Assembly: GCA_021399445.1 (NCBI GenBank)
Contig: JAJTUQ010000001.1
Location: 1,240,001-1,304,000 of the forward strand
Source of the DNA: Xylogone sp. PMI_703
Lineage: Eukaryota; Ascomycota; Leotiomycetes
Direction: 5' to 3'
DNA length: 64,000 nt
A program made the position numbers and the translations under genes. The notes beneath the pieces were generated by a model. The model ran no database searches. It was not told where the DNA came from and was given only the letters and a program-made list of their open reading frames with translations. Below, one piece after another: positions 23,927-35,236 of this stretch (positions within the stretch are counted from its first letter, which is position 1; every line of letters begins with the position of its first letter).

Positions 23927-24504
23927 GTCTGATGTCTCTAATCCGCTTGATATGGATACGGTGGTGTGGGAACTCCGGGACTGCTCAGTCAGTTGTGACC
24001 TGTAGATGATTTCCGGCTAGTCCAGGAATGGTAAGCTGTTACGCCGAAGAATCCACGGGGAATATAATATTAGCGCAGTCTAAAACATTCCTAATCATGC
24101 AGTCAGACACGTTATCAAGATGTACGATCACGGTGTCGAAAGGGGGAACTTCAGGAGATCGGATATCCGGTGGATTACTCAGAAAGTGCCGTAACCGGAT
24201 CTAGCTAGCTCACATGCCCAAAACGGCAACCTTTCTCAAACGCATGGGTCCCCCATACACTCTTGATGGTTAGCGGGTTGATTGTTTTGGGGCATCATTA
24301 TGCCTGGATGTATACAGGCGAGGCAAGATACATAATCACCAAAATAGGCAATGGCCTTAGAAATAATGTATATCATATATATTCACTGTCATGTACTAGC
24401 CATTCCCACGGTTACATTTGGGACATGGAAGATCAGCTAGTACTTTCACACTTTTATTCAGAAGTGTTGAACAATTGCAGATCTCAACGCATTTTGTGGA
24501 AAAT
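23927..24504. other. Divergent promoter region
   Basis: About 580 bp between the transcription-factor-like gene (-) and the dehydrogenase (+). No specific site recognised. Confidence 0.4.
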
Positions 24505-25630
24505 ATGCCTCTGCCTCCGCTATCAAGCATTTGGACTCAAATACGTCCACCAAAACCTGGTTTCACTGAAGATCACCTGACAGATCTTCTTGGGAAAGTG
24601 AGTACTTTGTAACTCTGAAGGATTCACTTATACAGGACCCTACTAAACTGACTCTTCCTACTCACAGGTCTATATTGTTACTGGCTCCAATACTGGTCTT
24701 GGTAAGGAGCTGGCTCAGATTCTCTACTCCAAAAATGCGAAGGTCTACATTGCAGCACGCTCAGAGGAGAAAGCAAAAGCGGCAATAGAAGAGCTTCAAA
24801 AAGCCTCGCCATCCTCGAAAGGACAACTAATCTTCCTCCATCTTGACCTCAATGACTTAACTACGATCAAAGCATCCGTGCAAGAATTTCTCTCCAAGGA
24901 GAACAAGCTCCATGTTCTTTTTAACAATGCAGGCGTCATGGCACCGCCTCCAGGATCAAAGACTGCTCAAGGTTATGAAATGCAGTTGGGTGTTAACAAT
25001 ATTGGAACCTTCATGTTCACAAAGTTATTAACTCCGATTCTTGTATCAACGGCTAAAGTTGAGCCACCCAATACGGTCCGCGTCGTGTGGGTCTCATCAA
25101 GTGCAGCTGATGGCACAAGTCCTAAAGGCGGCGTGATATTGGATAACCTAGATTATCACGTTGATAAGATGGCGATGTATAAATACAGTATCAGCAAAGC
25201 TGGCAACTACCTTCACGCAGTGGAGTTCGCAAAGCGACACAAGGCTGATGGTATTATCAGCAATGCTTTAAATCCTGGAAATCTCTCTACGAACCTAGTA
25301 CGGTATCAATCGGCCCTGGTGAAATTCATTCTGAAGCTGCTCCTTCAATATCCAGCCATAAACGGCGCATATACTGAACTATTTGCTGGTTTATCGCCGG
25401 ATATTACGATTGAGAAGTCGGGTGAATGGAGTAAGTATTCGTTAATATGACCGGACTCTGATATTAGAAAATTGAACTAACGGGTTAATTTACTAGTTAT
25501 TCCTTTCGGAAGAACTCTACCAATGCGCAAAGACGTCGTTGAGTCAACTAAAACAAAGGAGGAAGGCGGTACCGGGGTTGGCCTCAAGTTCTGGGAGTGG
25601 ACTGAGGAACAAATCACACCCTATCTTTAG
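24505..25630 (+). CDS. Short-chain dehydrogenase/reductase (retinol-dehydrogenase-like)
   Basis: Exons 24505..24597, 24668..25430 and 25497..25630 give 329 aa. Classical SDR landmarks: cofactor motif TGSNTGLG after strand 1 ('VYIVTG'), 'NNAGVMAPP', the catalytic Ser in 'VVWVSSSAADG', and YSISKAG with the catalytic Tyr and Lys. An Arg in 'AARSEEKAKAA' after strand 2 suggests NADP(H). The N-terminal 'LSSIWTQIRPPKPGFTEDHL' matches a large group of fungal retinol-dehydrogenase/WW-oxidoreductase-like SDRs whose substrates are unknown. The first exon is short, and the start was chosen at the only ATG giving that conserved N-terminus. There is no sign of a metabolic cluster around it. Confidence 0.9.
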
Positions 25631-26528
25631 TTTTCGAAGAGTACTCTTTCCGGGATCATCTTTGGACTGAGGCAATGGATTTGTCTCTGCAGTCTGTTAT
25701 TCGCCATCCATTTGCCACATCGCTCCTATGCGACGCATGTATCAATATTGTAACGGTAGACGTTGGTACACGGTAATCGCACGAAAGTTAAAAGCAGCAA
25801 GGGGTAGTGGGCTGATCCCCTGTTAGTGGACTGAACTGCATTCAGAGTACGTGAAGATGTTCCAATTACCACGGCCCTAAAATTAAGCTTAACGCTTCGA
25901 AGATCAGATCGACTACGACGCAAGCAACAGTCTGGGAATTAGATGCATAATATGTAAAGAATTTCTCGATTTTCTTTTGTATTGTAGCCGAATAATATTT
26001 TGAGCAAATTTGATTTGTTGATATATCGTACGTATGTTTGGGACTAACTGATATACATACAATTGATGTATGAGATAATAACAATGTTTAAACAATAGTT
26101 ATTCTTATTATTCATATTTAGACCTTCATATATTTTGACCTTGCATCGTTTCCGTCATATCTTGTTTTCCATATTCAAATGTGACACCTGGGCAAGTATA
26201 TGCTGCCTGAGGTGTAATAATACTCTACTCATTTTGCTGACATATGCGGTTTAGGCTACCGCAATTATATCACGTGCAGAGCTACACTTCTGTTGTACGG
26301 CTGTCTCTACTGACCTAAATGACAATTTGAACGCGATGCTTCCATACGCGAAATTTTGAAATCGAGAGCTCTAGGTAGCTTGATATCAGCGAAATTCGGT
26401 GTTTATCCAGCGACTTTTCTCATACTCTCTCAGAGGACCATTTAAAACCTGCGGGATATCCACTAACGTAGGCACTGGCTGTATACGACATTCTCATTTG
26501 AGGGGTCTCCCACTTTGTGCTTTTAGAG
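25631..26528. other. Intergenic region between SDR and CCT7
   Basis: About 0.9 kb, AT-rich in its middle. It is the upstream region of CCT7. No recognisable element. Confidence 0.4.
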
Positions 26529-28392
26529 ATGTCGTTTGGCGGGCAAACTCCCACAATTATTGTGCTGAAAGAAGGTAGGTTTCTCCCAATACTCCCACAG
26601 TTATCTATTTATATGTACTGCATCCAGACGAGCTAACATAGAATTCTTCTTCTTACAGGGACCGATTCTTCGCAGGGGAAAGGTCAGATCATATCGAATA
26701 TCAATGCATGCCTAGCAGTCCAAGCAACGATTCGAAGCACGCTGGGCCCTTATGGTGGGGATCTATTATTGGTAGATTCAAATGGTAGACAAACCATTAC
26801 AAATGATGGCGCAACTGTAATGAAGGTATGACATATTGCGAGACTCTAATGGGGTTCGGACACTAATGAGGGGTACGATAGTTACTTGATATTGTACACC
26901 CCGCAGCAAGAATTTTGACCGATATTGCGAGATCACAAGATGCTGAAGTCGGCGATGGTACCACATCAGTGGTAGTCCTAACTGGAGAGATCCTCAAGGA
27001 GGTCAAGGATCATGTTGAGCAAGGTGTTAGCTCCCAGACTATCATTAAAGGCTTACGAAGGGCATCGATGATGGCTGTGAATAAGATCAAAGAAATTGCC
27101 GTCAACACAACCGATAGCAACACTAGAGAAACTTTGAGTAAACTCGCAGCTACAGCTATGAGCAGTAAGCTAATCAAGAGAAATACTGGCTTTTTTACCA
27201 AGAGTGCGTTGCATTACCTAAACATATTCTCTTTAGATGCTGACAGATTACAGTGGTTGTTGACGCAGTACTCTCTCTGGATCAAGATGACCTTAATGAA
27301 AAACTTATTGGAGTTAAGAAGATTCCCGGTGGTTCGTTAACAGACTCACTCTTTGTGAATGGTGTGGCTTTCAAAAAGACATTCTCATACGCCGGCTTCG
27401 AACAGCAACCAAAATCATTCAAAAACCCAAAGATTGTCTGTCTAAATGTTGAACTTGAACTTAAGAGCGAAAAGGATAATGCAGAGGTTAGAGTTGATCA
27501 AGTCTCAGAATATCAGGCTATTGTCGACGCTGAGTGGCAAATCATTTATAACAAAATGGAAGCTCTATACAAGACTGGCGCCAAGGTTGTTCTCAGCAAA
27601 CTCCCTATTGGAGACTTAGCTACCCAATACTTTGCCGATAGGGACATTTTCTGCGCCGGGAGAGTCTCGTCCGAGGATCTAGAAAGAGTTATTCAGGCAA
27701 CCGGTGGCTCAATTCAATCTACCTGTACCGACATTCGCCCAGAGCACCTGGGTACCTGTGGTAGATTTGAAGAGCGCCAAATTGGTGGAGAGCGCTTCAA
27801 CTTTTTCGAAGACTGCCCTGAAGCAAAGACTTGTACATTGGTACTCCGTGGAGGTGCCGAACAGTTCATTGCTGAGGTAGAACGTTCTCTTCATGATGCA
27901 ATTATGATCGTCAAGCGAGCCATTAAGAATAAGACCATTGTTGCTGGAGGTGGAGCTTGTGAAATGGAAGTCTCTGCGTATTTACATCAATATGCAGACA
28001 AAAACGTCCCACATAAGCAACAAGCCATCATTAAATCGTTTGCGAAAGCCCTGGAGGTCATCCCTCGACAACTTTGTGACAATGCCGGTTTCGACGCAAC
28101 CGACATTCTTAATACGCTTCGTGTGGAGCACAGGAGGGGGAATACCTGGGCGGGAGTAGATTTTACAAATGAAGGGGTTAGAGACAATCTCGAAGCATTT
28201 GTATGGGAACCAGCATTGGTTAAGATCAATGCTATTCAGGCCGCAACGGAGGCTAGCTGTTTAATCCTCAGTGTTGACGAGACGATTAAAAATGAGGAAA
28301 GTGCACAACCACAGGCACCAGCCAGAGGTTTACCGCCTGGAGCTGCACAAAGAGCACTTCGCGGAAGAGGAAGAGGTATGCCAAGGCGGTAA
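26529..28392 (+). CDS. CCT7: T-complex protein 1 subunit eta (chaperonin CCT7)
   Basis: Exons 26529..26574, 26659..26825, 26882..27203 and 27254..28392 give 557 aa, the usual length. Group II chaperonin motifs are in order: '[15 protein letters not shown]', '[18 protein letters not shown]', '[15 protein letters not shown]' (nucleotide binding, catalytic Asp region), '[29 protein letters not shown]' (subunit-eta signature) and '[12 protein letters not shown]'. The protein is one of eight subunits of the cytosolic TRiC/CCT ring that folds actin, tubulin and WD40 proteins. The C-terminus carries an Arg/Gly-rich tail ([12 protein letters not shown]). The third intron splits the ATG of the 'MVVDAVL' segment. 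The gene converges with the SPT10-like gene, with only 141 bp between stops, so the 3' UTRs probably overlap. Confidence 0.96.
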
Positions 28393-28533
28393 AATAGATA
28401 GAATAGAATTCGCTCCTCAGCGGTAAAAGTAAATATAATACCAAGCTGGTTCTTTTCTGCCTCGCATCATTTGAGTGTGAGGATTCATAATATTACAATA
28501 TAATACAGCAGCGCTTCCAGGCATTTGGCTCAA

Positions 28534-30291
28534 TCACCCTTCTCCGTACTCACGATCGTACAAACCTCCTCCTTTGTGACTTGCATTCCTCATTGCTTCT
28601 TCTGCGGCTCTCGCTGCAGCTTCGGCCTGAGATTTCGATACAAGGTCATCAGCAACGCTCTCAGTCATAATACCCTCACCATCACCGTCATCATGATCAT
28701 GATCAATCAGCATATCTAAGTCCCCATCTGTATGAGCATCATGGTGGTGATCACTCGTGCCATTGCCACTCAGCATAGCCTGAAATGAATCTGAATCATG
28801 CTGTTCGTTGTCAAAGGAGACTTGTGTATCATGCTGATCAGAACTGTGATGATGATTATAACTTCCAAGTTGGTTTCGAACATCTTCCATAATCTGAGGA
28901 TCTAAAGGCATATAGTCATTTCTGAGCTGTGGATGATGTTGGTGATGGTCTTGCATGCGTGCTACAGGTGCCGCAGAGTGATGTAATAGATGGGGCGTTT
29001 GCTGTAATTGTGTTTGATGATGAGTGTGGCTTCGGAGTCTCTGGTCATGGTCAAGGGGTTGTGGTAACGTGCGATTTAATACTTGAGGTGATACAGAACC
29101 TGCTCCTGGTGAACCAGAGAAGCCGTCTGATACATTGACGTTCGGTGTGAGACTCAGAACTCGGCCGGCGGCACTCACGGATCTCTGAGAGACACTAGAA
29201 GCAGGAGCAATAGTTCGTTTGGGAGCATCACCATCAGGACGGACAATAGGGGCTTTCCCCAATTCTTTGCATTCAGCACAGTTCCTAACTACAAGGCTCG
29301 CAGTCTCCTTAATCCTAGTCCAATGATATTTCTCTGCAATAGTTGAAGTAGTCTTGTTGATGCCCCCATGATGAAGTAAATGCACATTCCTTGTAATCTC
29401 ATACTGCCGCTGTGGATCCGAGATGACTTCTTTGTCTCTTAGCATAAGCTTGTCGCCGTCAAGAATTTTGTAGTTCGCTGCTGCGCTGCGGAGCCTGCTT
29501 TTCTCCCCCCTATCAGCTCCATTCGGGTATTTCCCGTACATGAGATAAAACTTGATTTTATCGAAGCGTTCTTCACTCACGAAATCTTCGCCGTCGGGAA
29601 CAAGGTCCCGCCCATAGATTATAGCATCTATCAGCTGTCCCGGATAGCTCTTTAGATTGCCACAGCCTTTTACTCTGCCTATTCTCTTGAATCCAAGGGC
29701 ATCCCAGATCCGGCATGAAGCAACATTGGTCTCGTAGACAAGGTTGAAGACGGAGTAGGTGTAACCTAATTGAGGCGCCCATTTAAGGTATGCTTCACCC
29801 ATCAAGCGCCCTACTCCGCGGTTTCTTGCGGCATCGCAAACCAAGAAGCCAGCATTACACACATGACTACTGCGACCTGGGTAGTTTGGCTTGATATAGA
29901 AGCTTCCTAGGCACTCCCTACTCCAATCTTTCCCCTCAACTACGTCCTCCGGTCGTTCAATATTCCCAAGTAACATCACAGCGGCGAAATTCTGGAACCA
30001 ATATGCGGAGAACTTGTCCACAGGCATCCCTTCGATCATCGGATATGTGTCGCCATTTTCAATTTCCTTGTTCAATTGCTCACTGAGGTATGTAAGAAGC
30101 GAAGGTGGTACCTGATGGTATGAAGAAAAAGGGACAAGGGTGGCAACTGTGACTCTGTCTCTCAAGGTTACTTGTCGAGGATATACTTCCGCAGGCAATG
30201 GTGGTTGAGGATCATGGGGATCTGGGAAAGGAGCCGATCCGGAAGTGCGATAGATAGTGGGAGCAGTAGGGTCATCCAGCATAGCCGGCAT
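28534..30291 (-). CDS. SPT10: SPT10-like GNAT acetyltransferase with HHCC zinc finger
   Basis: A single exon of 585 aa. The open frame continues five codons upstream but begins with GTG, so the ATG at 30291 is used. Residues about 90-230 form a GNAT fold ('ECLGSFYIKPNYPGRSSHVCNAGF', then RNRGVGRLM as acetyl-CoA loop, then 'NLVYETNVASCRIWDALGFKRIG'). Residues about 305-350 contain an integrase-like HHCC finger ('HLLHHGGINKTTSTIAEKYHW', then 'NCAEC'). This combination is that of yeast Spt10, which binds histone-gene upstream elements through an integrase-like DNA-binding domain and controls core histone transcription. The last 200 residues are low complexity, rich in His, Gln and Asp. Nuclear location and histone-gene control are inferred from the family. 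Confidence 0.85.
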   Translation of the reverse strand: MPAMLDDPTAPTIYRTSGSAPFPDPHDPQPPLPAEVYPRQVTLRDRVTVATLVPFSSYHQVPPSLLTYLSEQLNKEIENGDTYPMIEGMPVDKFSAYWFQNFAAVMLLGNIERPEDVVEGKDWSRECLGSFYIKPNYPGRSSHVCNAGFLVCDAARNRGVGRLMGEAYLKWAPQLGYTYSVFNLVYETNVASCRIWDALGFKRIGRVKGCGNLKSYPGQLIDAIIYGRDLVPDGEDFVSEERFDKIKFYLMYGKYPNGADRGEKSRLRSAAANYKILDGDKLMLRDKEVISDPQRQYEITRNVHLLHHGGINKTTSTIAEKYHWTRIKETASLVVRNCAECKELGKAPIVRPDGDAPKRTIAPASSVSQRSVSAAGRVLSLTPNVNVSDGFSGSPGAGSVSPQVLNRTLPQPLDHDQRLRSHTHHQTQLQQTPHLLHHSAAPVARMQDHHQHHPQLRNDYMPLDPQIMEDVRNQLGSYNHHHSSDQHDTQVSFDNEQHDSDSFQAMLSGNGTSDHHHDAHTDGDLDMLIDHDHDDGDGEGIMTESVADDLVSKSQAEAAARAAEEAMRNASHKGGGLYDREYGEG

Positions 30292-30883
30292 CCTGGCGGC
30301 GTTCACGAAAAAGAAATGAAACTGAGAACAATATTCCTCGAAATAGCTCTATATTCCAATTAGAAATTTACTTTGCTATTAAGTACTCGACGCGGCGCAC
30401 GTTACTGATGAAAGTGGGATGATGGACTATCAGATTAAAACCCCACTTGTGCGACGTTCACGCCCTTCAATCGATTGCAATTCCTCTTCCCAAGACAAAA
30501 TTGACAGATTTCCCGGATTGGCACTGGAGTCAACAAACTTCCGAATCGAGACGGTATAGAAGCCACTCGTGGTGTGCTCAGAATTGCAATTGAAGATCTC
30601 ATCTCTCATCGGGTCGATGCCGAGGTCGTTCGCTAGCATCACGTGCAGAGAATTAGGATGACTCAGCCTGTCTCTGAGAGAGAGAGCACGAATTGGATTG
30701 GAATTGAGAATATCCAAAGGTAGAAAGTGGAATGTTAGCAGCATTAGATGGACGATATTATTACTTCTTTAGTGAGATTTTAAGTTACTCTATTCTTTCA
30801 TACCAGCGTAAGCTGGGAGCTGTTACAGGTCCAGGAACGCCTGGTCATTCAATATACAAAAGCCGTTGCAGCGCTAAACTATC
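30292..30883. other. Intergenic region between SPT10-like and uS2m genes
   Basis: About 590 bp, the promoter of the SPT10-like gene and the 3' end of uS2m. A 104-codon frame at 30430..30744 shows no family features and is ignored. Confidence 0.4.
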
Positions 30884-32079
30884 TTACAAGTCTTCTTCAT
30901 CAATTAAGGATCGTAGTCTTGGTTGCTTTTCAGCTGCCTGTTCTTCTTCGGCTTCTTTGGCCTTGGAAGCACGTTTAGACATCCTTTTCTGTAACTTTTC
31001 TTCTCTCTCTTTAGCTGTCACAGGAGGACCGAGGTCAGATGGTGGCGTCCAGGTTACTTTGCCTGATTTTGCGGCCTCTAATCTCTTCTTATTTCCTTCC
31101 TCTCCTGCTCGTCCTAAAATGCTAGCAATGAGCTGTACACATCGAAGACTGAACCTGTTAGCTTTGGTCATAATATGATTGCAAAAGCAAAGTTACCTAT
31201 CATCGTTTGCAGGAATTGGGTAAGTAACCCACGTAGGATCGGCATCAGTATCTATGATTCCAATTGTTGGAATATTGTTCAATCCACATTCATGTAGCAA
31301 AACGTAATTCTCCAACGGATTCAAGCAGACAACCAGATCCGGTTTTAAGGCCTTCCAGTCGCTCAGTTTCTCCTCGTAGCCTTCTATTGGCTGATCGAGC
31401 GGGTCCACAGCTTGGATTCCGCAATTTGATAATATTTGTTCGCCGTTCGTAATTGAACCGGGAATCCATCGTTCGAAGAGATGGCATCCTTTTGCTAATC
31501 CCGCTGCACGAACAACACATGAACTCTGACCAGGTCTTGTTCCAACAAACAGAATTAATCCACCGTGATATGCGACGCCTTCGACGACCTTGGCAGCTCG
31601 CCGAAGATATGCTGCTGTGACCTCCAGAGAAATAATATGAATACCCTGCCGAATGCCATATATATATCTTTGATTTCCTGGGTTCCATAAACTAGTAGCA
31701 TGACCAAGATGTGACTGAGAAGCCATCAACAATTCAAGCGTGATATCTCGAGGAGAGGGTGGATTCGCGACAAGTTGATAAGGCTCATAATGTCCAGCAA
31801 CAGCTGCACCAAGCTTTGCAGTTCTTTTTTTGAACGTTTTGAATTGTCGATAGTTTTCGGCAACTTCACTAGTAGCCTGGCTTCTTGCTGGTGGGATTGC
31901 AAATCTGTCTACAGGGTTCTCGATTGTCGTCGTTTCCGTCGATAATGCTCGAAGACATGCTCTTTGCACCTGCTGAGCAGCCACTTTTCGACCTAATTAG
32001 GAACCAATTAATACAAATTGCTTGCTATTAGATATAGACCTGACATACCATGCCGAGTAGTAAAATTCCTTAAAATCAT
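30884..32079 (-). CDS. MRP4: Mitochondrial small-subunit ribosomal protein uS2m (MRP4 type)
   Basis: Exons complement(32049..32079, 31197..31992, 30884..31148) give 363 aa. The tiny first exon encodes MILRNFTTRHG, the start of a basic mitochondrial presequence. The S2 fold is clear: 'HLGHATSLWNPGNQRYIYGIRQGIHIISLE', 'GGLILFVGTRPGQ', 'LFERWIPGSITNG', 'PDLVVCLNPLENYVLLHECGLNNIPTIGIIDTDADP' and 'TYPIPANDDSLRCVQLI'. For the last intron two acceptors six bases apart keep the frame. The inner one (exon start 31148) restores the conserved NDDSLR and has a better branch-site distance (CTAAC), so it is preferred. The C-terminal basic extension (about 70 aa) is usual in fungi. It acts in the mitochondrial 37S subunit. 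Confidence 0.92.
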
Positions 32080-32426
32080 TGTGAATATACCTGTTCTTCA
32101 CATTATGATACCATTGCCATCGAACTCAGCACATTTTGCGATGCTTCGGGCGTAGTTTTGCGCTAGGCTCAAAATGAGCGATACCTCTTTCGGTTTAGTA
32201 TATCTCGACCACGTGCCTCAACAATAATGAACCTAGGGAGTCAACTTCACAGATTACTTTGCAGGTTGATAATATAGGATAGATATAATTCAATTCTTTC
32301 ACACTATGATGCTCCCAATAATCATGGTAGATGGTATATTTCTATGTGAGGCAGGCAAAACTTATACACGCAAATTAACAAGTGCTACAAGCAATTTCAT
32401 CTCTCATTTCTTCGTAGAATCTAAAT
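32080..32426. other. Short intergenic region
   Basis: About 350 bp: promoter of uS2m and 3' end of the CBS-PB1 gene. No element recognised. Confidence 0.4.
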
Positions 32427-34550
32427 TTAACGGCTAGTGATTCTTGCCAATGTGAACACGCCAACAATGACAACAGCTAGTGTGACGATTGCTCCGGGCA
32501 ATAGCAATTCGTTCGGAACACCCGCAATAATCTGCTCCTCAGCAGGTCTAGAAACACTGGCTCTACTTTTCGATCTAGCTGGGGCCTCATCTTCGCTAGA
32601 CTCCTCCTCATCCGATACCACTTTCCTTCGTCGAACAGGGGGCGTTGGAGTCTGGGCGACAATAGGAGTAATTTCGGTGGGGGCAGTGACGGGAGGTTTG
32701 GTAGGGTCATGGACAAACAAATCAACTTTATCCCGATGACCGTTTCTCGCGAGAATAATTGCTTCTAGCAAATCCTGGTCCGCCGTAATGGAGACAGTGT
32801 CTCCGTCATCGTCAACATAACTGAGGGCATAACCAGAATTACTCAGCTTGCCGTCTGATACCGATGGAGCTCCACCAATAGCTTCTACCTCGCCTCCAAG
32901 CTTTGTTGTGACAGATTCGACAAGCTCAGCTATACCGTGCTGAGCAATAACTTGAATCCTGTGGACGCGACCGCTAGGAGCCTTGAACTTGAACGGGAAT
33001 GGGGCCTCTTCAACTGGCAATTCCATATGAGCGGCAATAGCAGAATGGGGAGGCGAGTCAACACCTATATGAGATGCAGAGTCTCCAGGAGCAAGACTTG
33101 TATCAAGAATTCCCTGGCTGCGACCCATATCCGGCGACATGACTGATCGTTGATTAGTGTGGTGGTGGCTGCCTTCGCCGGACATCATTGATTCCGAATC
33201 ATGATCAAGGGACAACCAGAATTTGTTCCAAGCAGGGCCTTCACTGTCGCCGGACTGCATAGTATTTATTTGCTCCAAAGTAGCATAGGTCAATTTTAAT
33301 ACATCGACCATACCAACAATCTCACCAGCATCATTCATAACAGGGAGATTCAAATAGTGACCATCTAGCTTCTATCAGCACCGTATCACTTCCATTTGAA
33401 GAGTTACTTACCGTGCATTTTTCTCAATGCTGCTTGAATAGTCATATCCATTGGAGCAAAGTCTGGGTGTGGGGTCATGACACGGACAACACTACAAGTA
33501 GAGGGATCCAATCCTGGGGCTATGACACGGAGAACAACATCTTTACTTGTAAAAATACCAGTAATTGAACCCTGATCCTGTACAAGAACAGCAGTGGTGT
33601 GGTTCTCTTTCATTAGCATAGCAGCTTCTTTCACAGATGTCCGTACAGAGACTGTGGTAGGTGGTATTCCGTTTAGCACTGATTCTAGAGTGGGACCGGA
33701 CATTTTAGACCGAAGAGCCTCAACATATTGGATGATTTGTTGCGGCTGGCTGGACCCTAGCTCTGACTGAACGCCCTCCAGAGCATCATAAAGCTTTCGG
33801 GACGAGCTATATGCACGCTCCAATTTTTCCATGGCATCATAAAAGCACTTTGTTATATCTAAAATACCAGAGATATCTTGATTCTCATCCATAACCGGTA
33901 GGTGACGGAACCCCTTTCTTACCATGAGATCCAAGGCATCTGTGGCACTAGTATCAGTCCTGGCACAGAGTGGATTTTTCGTCATGATCTCCTGGATTGA
34001 TATGCTGCCAGCTTTGATCCCGGCGCCGACCACGCGGAATGCCAGGTCTTTGGCAGTAAAAATACCAGCAATACGATCATCTTCATCAGTTACAAGAACA
34101 CAGTCTTCGCGCTTCGCTGCCATAAGCTGTGCTGCCTCAGCCACGGTTGTGTTCGGCTTGATTTGAAGAGCCTGACTGGGGCGCAGAGCAAGAACAGTTC
34201 CAGGAGGCGCCTTTCTCGTCTGCCGCGCTCGAGTAGTGGTATGCTTCTTCTTGCTCAGATCCGTCTCGATCTTCCGCCGGATGGCCTAAACACTATGAGT
34301 TCCGCATCCTTTGATAAAGCACAAAGGGACTAAGGAGGGGGTTATCACAGATCGCGATACGACGTACCTCATCCCTCTTTGACTGTTTAGCCCTGCTTGC
34401 ACTCATTGTAGAGCTTCCCCCGCTTACTCCAATATCACTGCCCGTGCTTGGGTGGCCCGAATTAGAAGCGGGACTGTTGTTGAAAGTTGGGATTTGCGAG
34501 CGGCCTTGGCCACGATTGGGCGTGCTTCTGACGGTACCACTAGATGCCAT
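32427..34550 (-). CDS. CBS- and PB1-domain membrane-anchored protein (Mug70-like)
   Basis: Exons complement(34368..34550, 33412..34285, 32427..33364) give 664 aa. Order: Ser-rich N-terminus with 'RRKIETDLSKKK'; four CBS motifs arranged as two Bateman pairs ('VAEAAQLMAAKREDCVLVTD', 'ATDALDLMVRKGFRHLPVMD', 'VKEAAMLMKENHTTAVLVQD', 'IQAALRKMHDGHYLNLPVMN'); a PB1-like domain (about 460-560, 'FPFKFKAPSGRVHRIQV' and 'YALSYVDDDGDTVSITADQDL'); an acidic linker; and one C-terminal transmembrane segment (LLLPGAIVTLAVVIVGVFTL), so it is probably tail-anchored. This architecture is that of S. pombe Mug70 and its relatives. CBS pairs usually bind adenine nucleotides and PB1 mediates pairing with other proteins. 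The function in moulds is not established. It shares a promoter region with the divergent Swi5-like gene. Confidence 0.88.
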
Positions 34551-35236
34551 TGCTGGTATGACAGTGCTGTAGAAGAGACGCGCTGATTAAGTACCAATAA
34601 GAGGGACCTAATCATGCGATAGTCATCCAACCTGAATTTCAGCCCAACAGGATGTGTTGATAGGGAAACTGCTCCAAGACCACCCGACATCTGAAAATTA
34701 CCGGGCCGCCAGATTTACCGAACTGACCAGGCAGGGGGGCTCGACCACTAAGCCGAACGTTGCTAAACGCTGAGACCTGTTTGGCTGGGCTCGTGCGGTT
34801 GCTTGGGCAACTGCATCTGTTGACGGTCTCGCTCATCACCCATGTGATACCTTATGTATGATATAGCTTCGCCGGTCTAACAGCATCGCAAACTCATTCA
34901 AATTAAACAGACATTGAGAAAAGAAAATACCTAAACACAGATTAATCTGATAGCAAGATTTGAGCACATCTAACCTTTAGCTGCGTGGTTTCTCTCACAC
35001 TGCCGGCCTGAAGGCCTAGAACTGAAGCTTGAGAAATCCTACACCGTCACCGGGGACTGAGGACGTCCTAAAATCTCCAACTTGCCTGGCCTAACGGCTT
35101 GCGCTGCGTGAGGTATGATCCAAATCCTAAGATTCAATGCTTCAAATCTAACAATTGGCAAGTCTCGGATCCTATAGGTTAGCTTAATTGCTGTACTTTT
35201 CAACGACAACTCTTCCGAACTCCTCGAGCATTCATA
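34551..35236. other. Divergent promoter region of Mug70-like and Swi5-like genes
   Basis: About 690 bp between two start codons, with no recognisable coding content. Both 5' UTRs must lie here. No specific site is claimed. Confidence 0.45.

Noticed and set aside
17559..25630. AAA protein, transcription-factor-like gene and SDR as a biosynthetic cluster
   Set aside because: No backbone enzyme (PKS, NRPS, terpene synthase) or further tailoring genes nearby.
30430..30744. 104-codon minus-strand frame between the SPT10-like and uS2m genes
   Set aside because: No domain features and no splice sites that would join it to a neighbour. It lies in the promoter of the SPT10-like gene.
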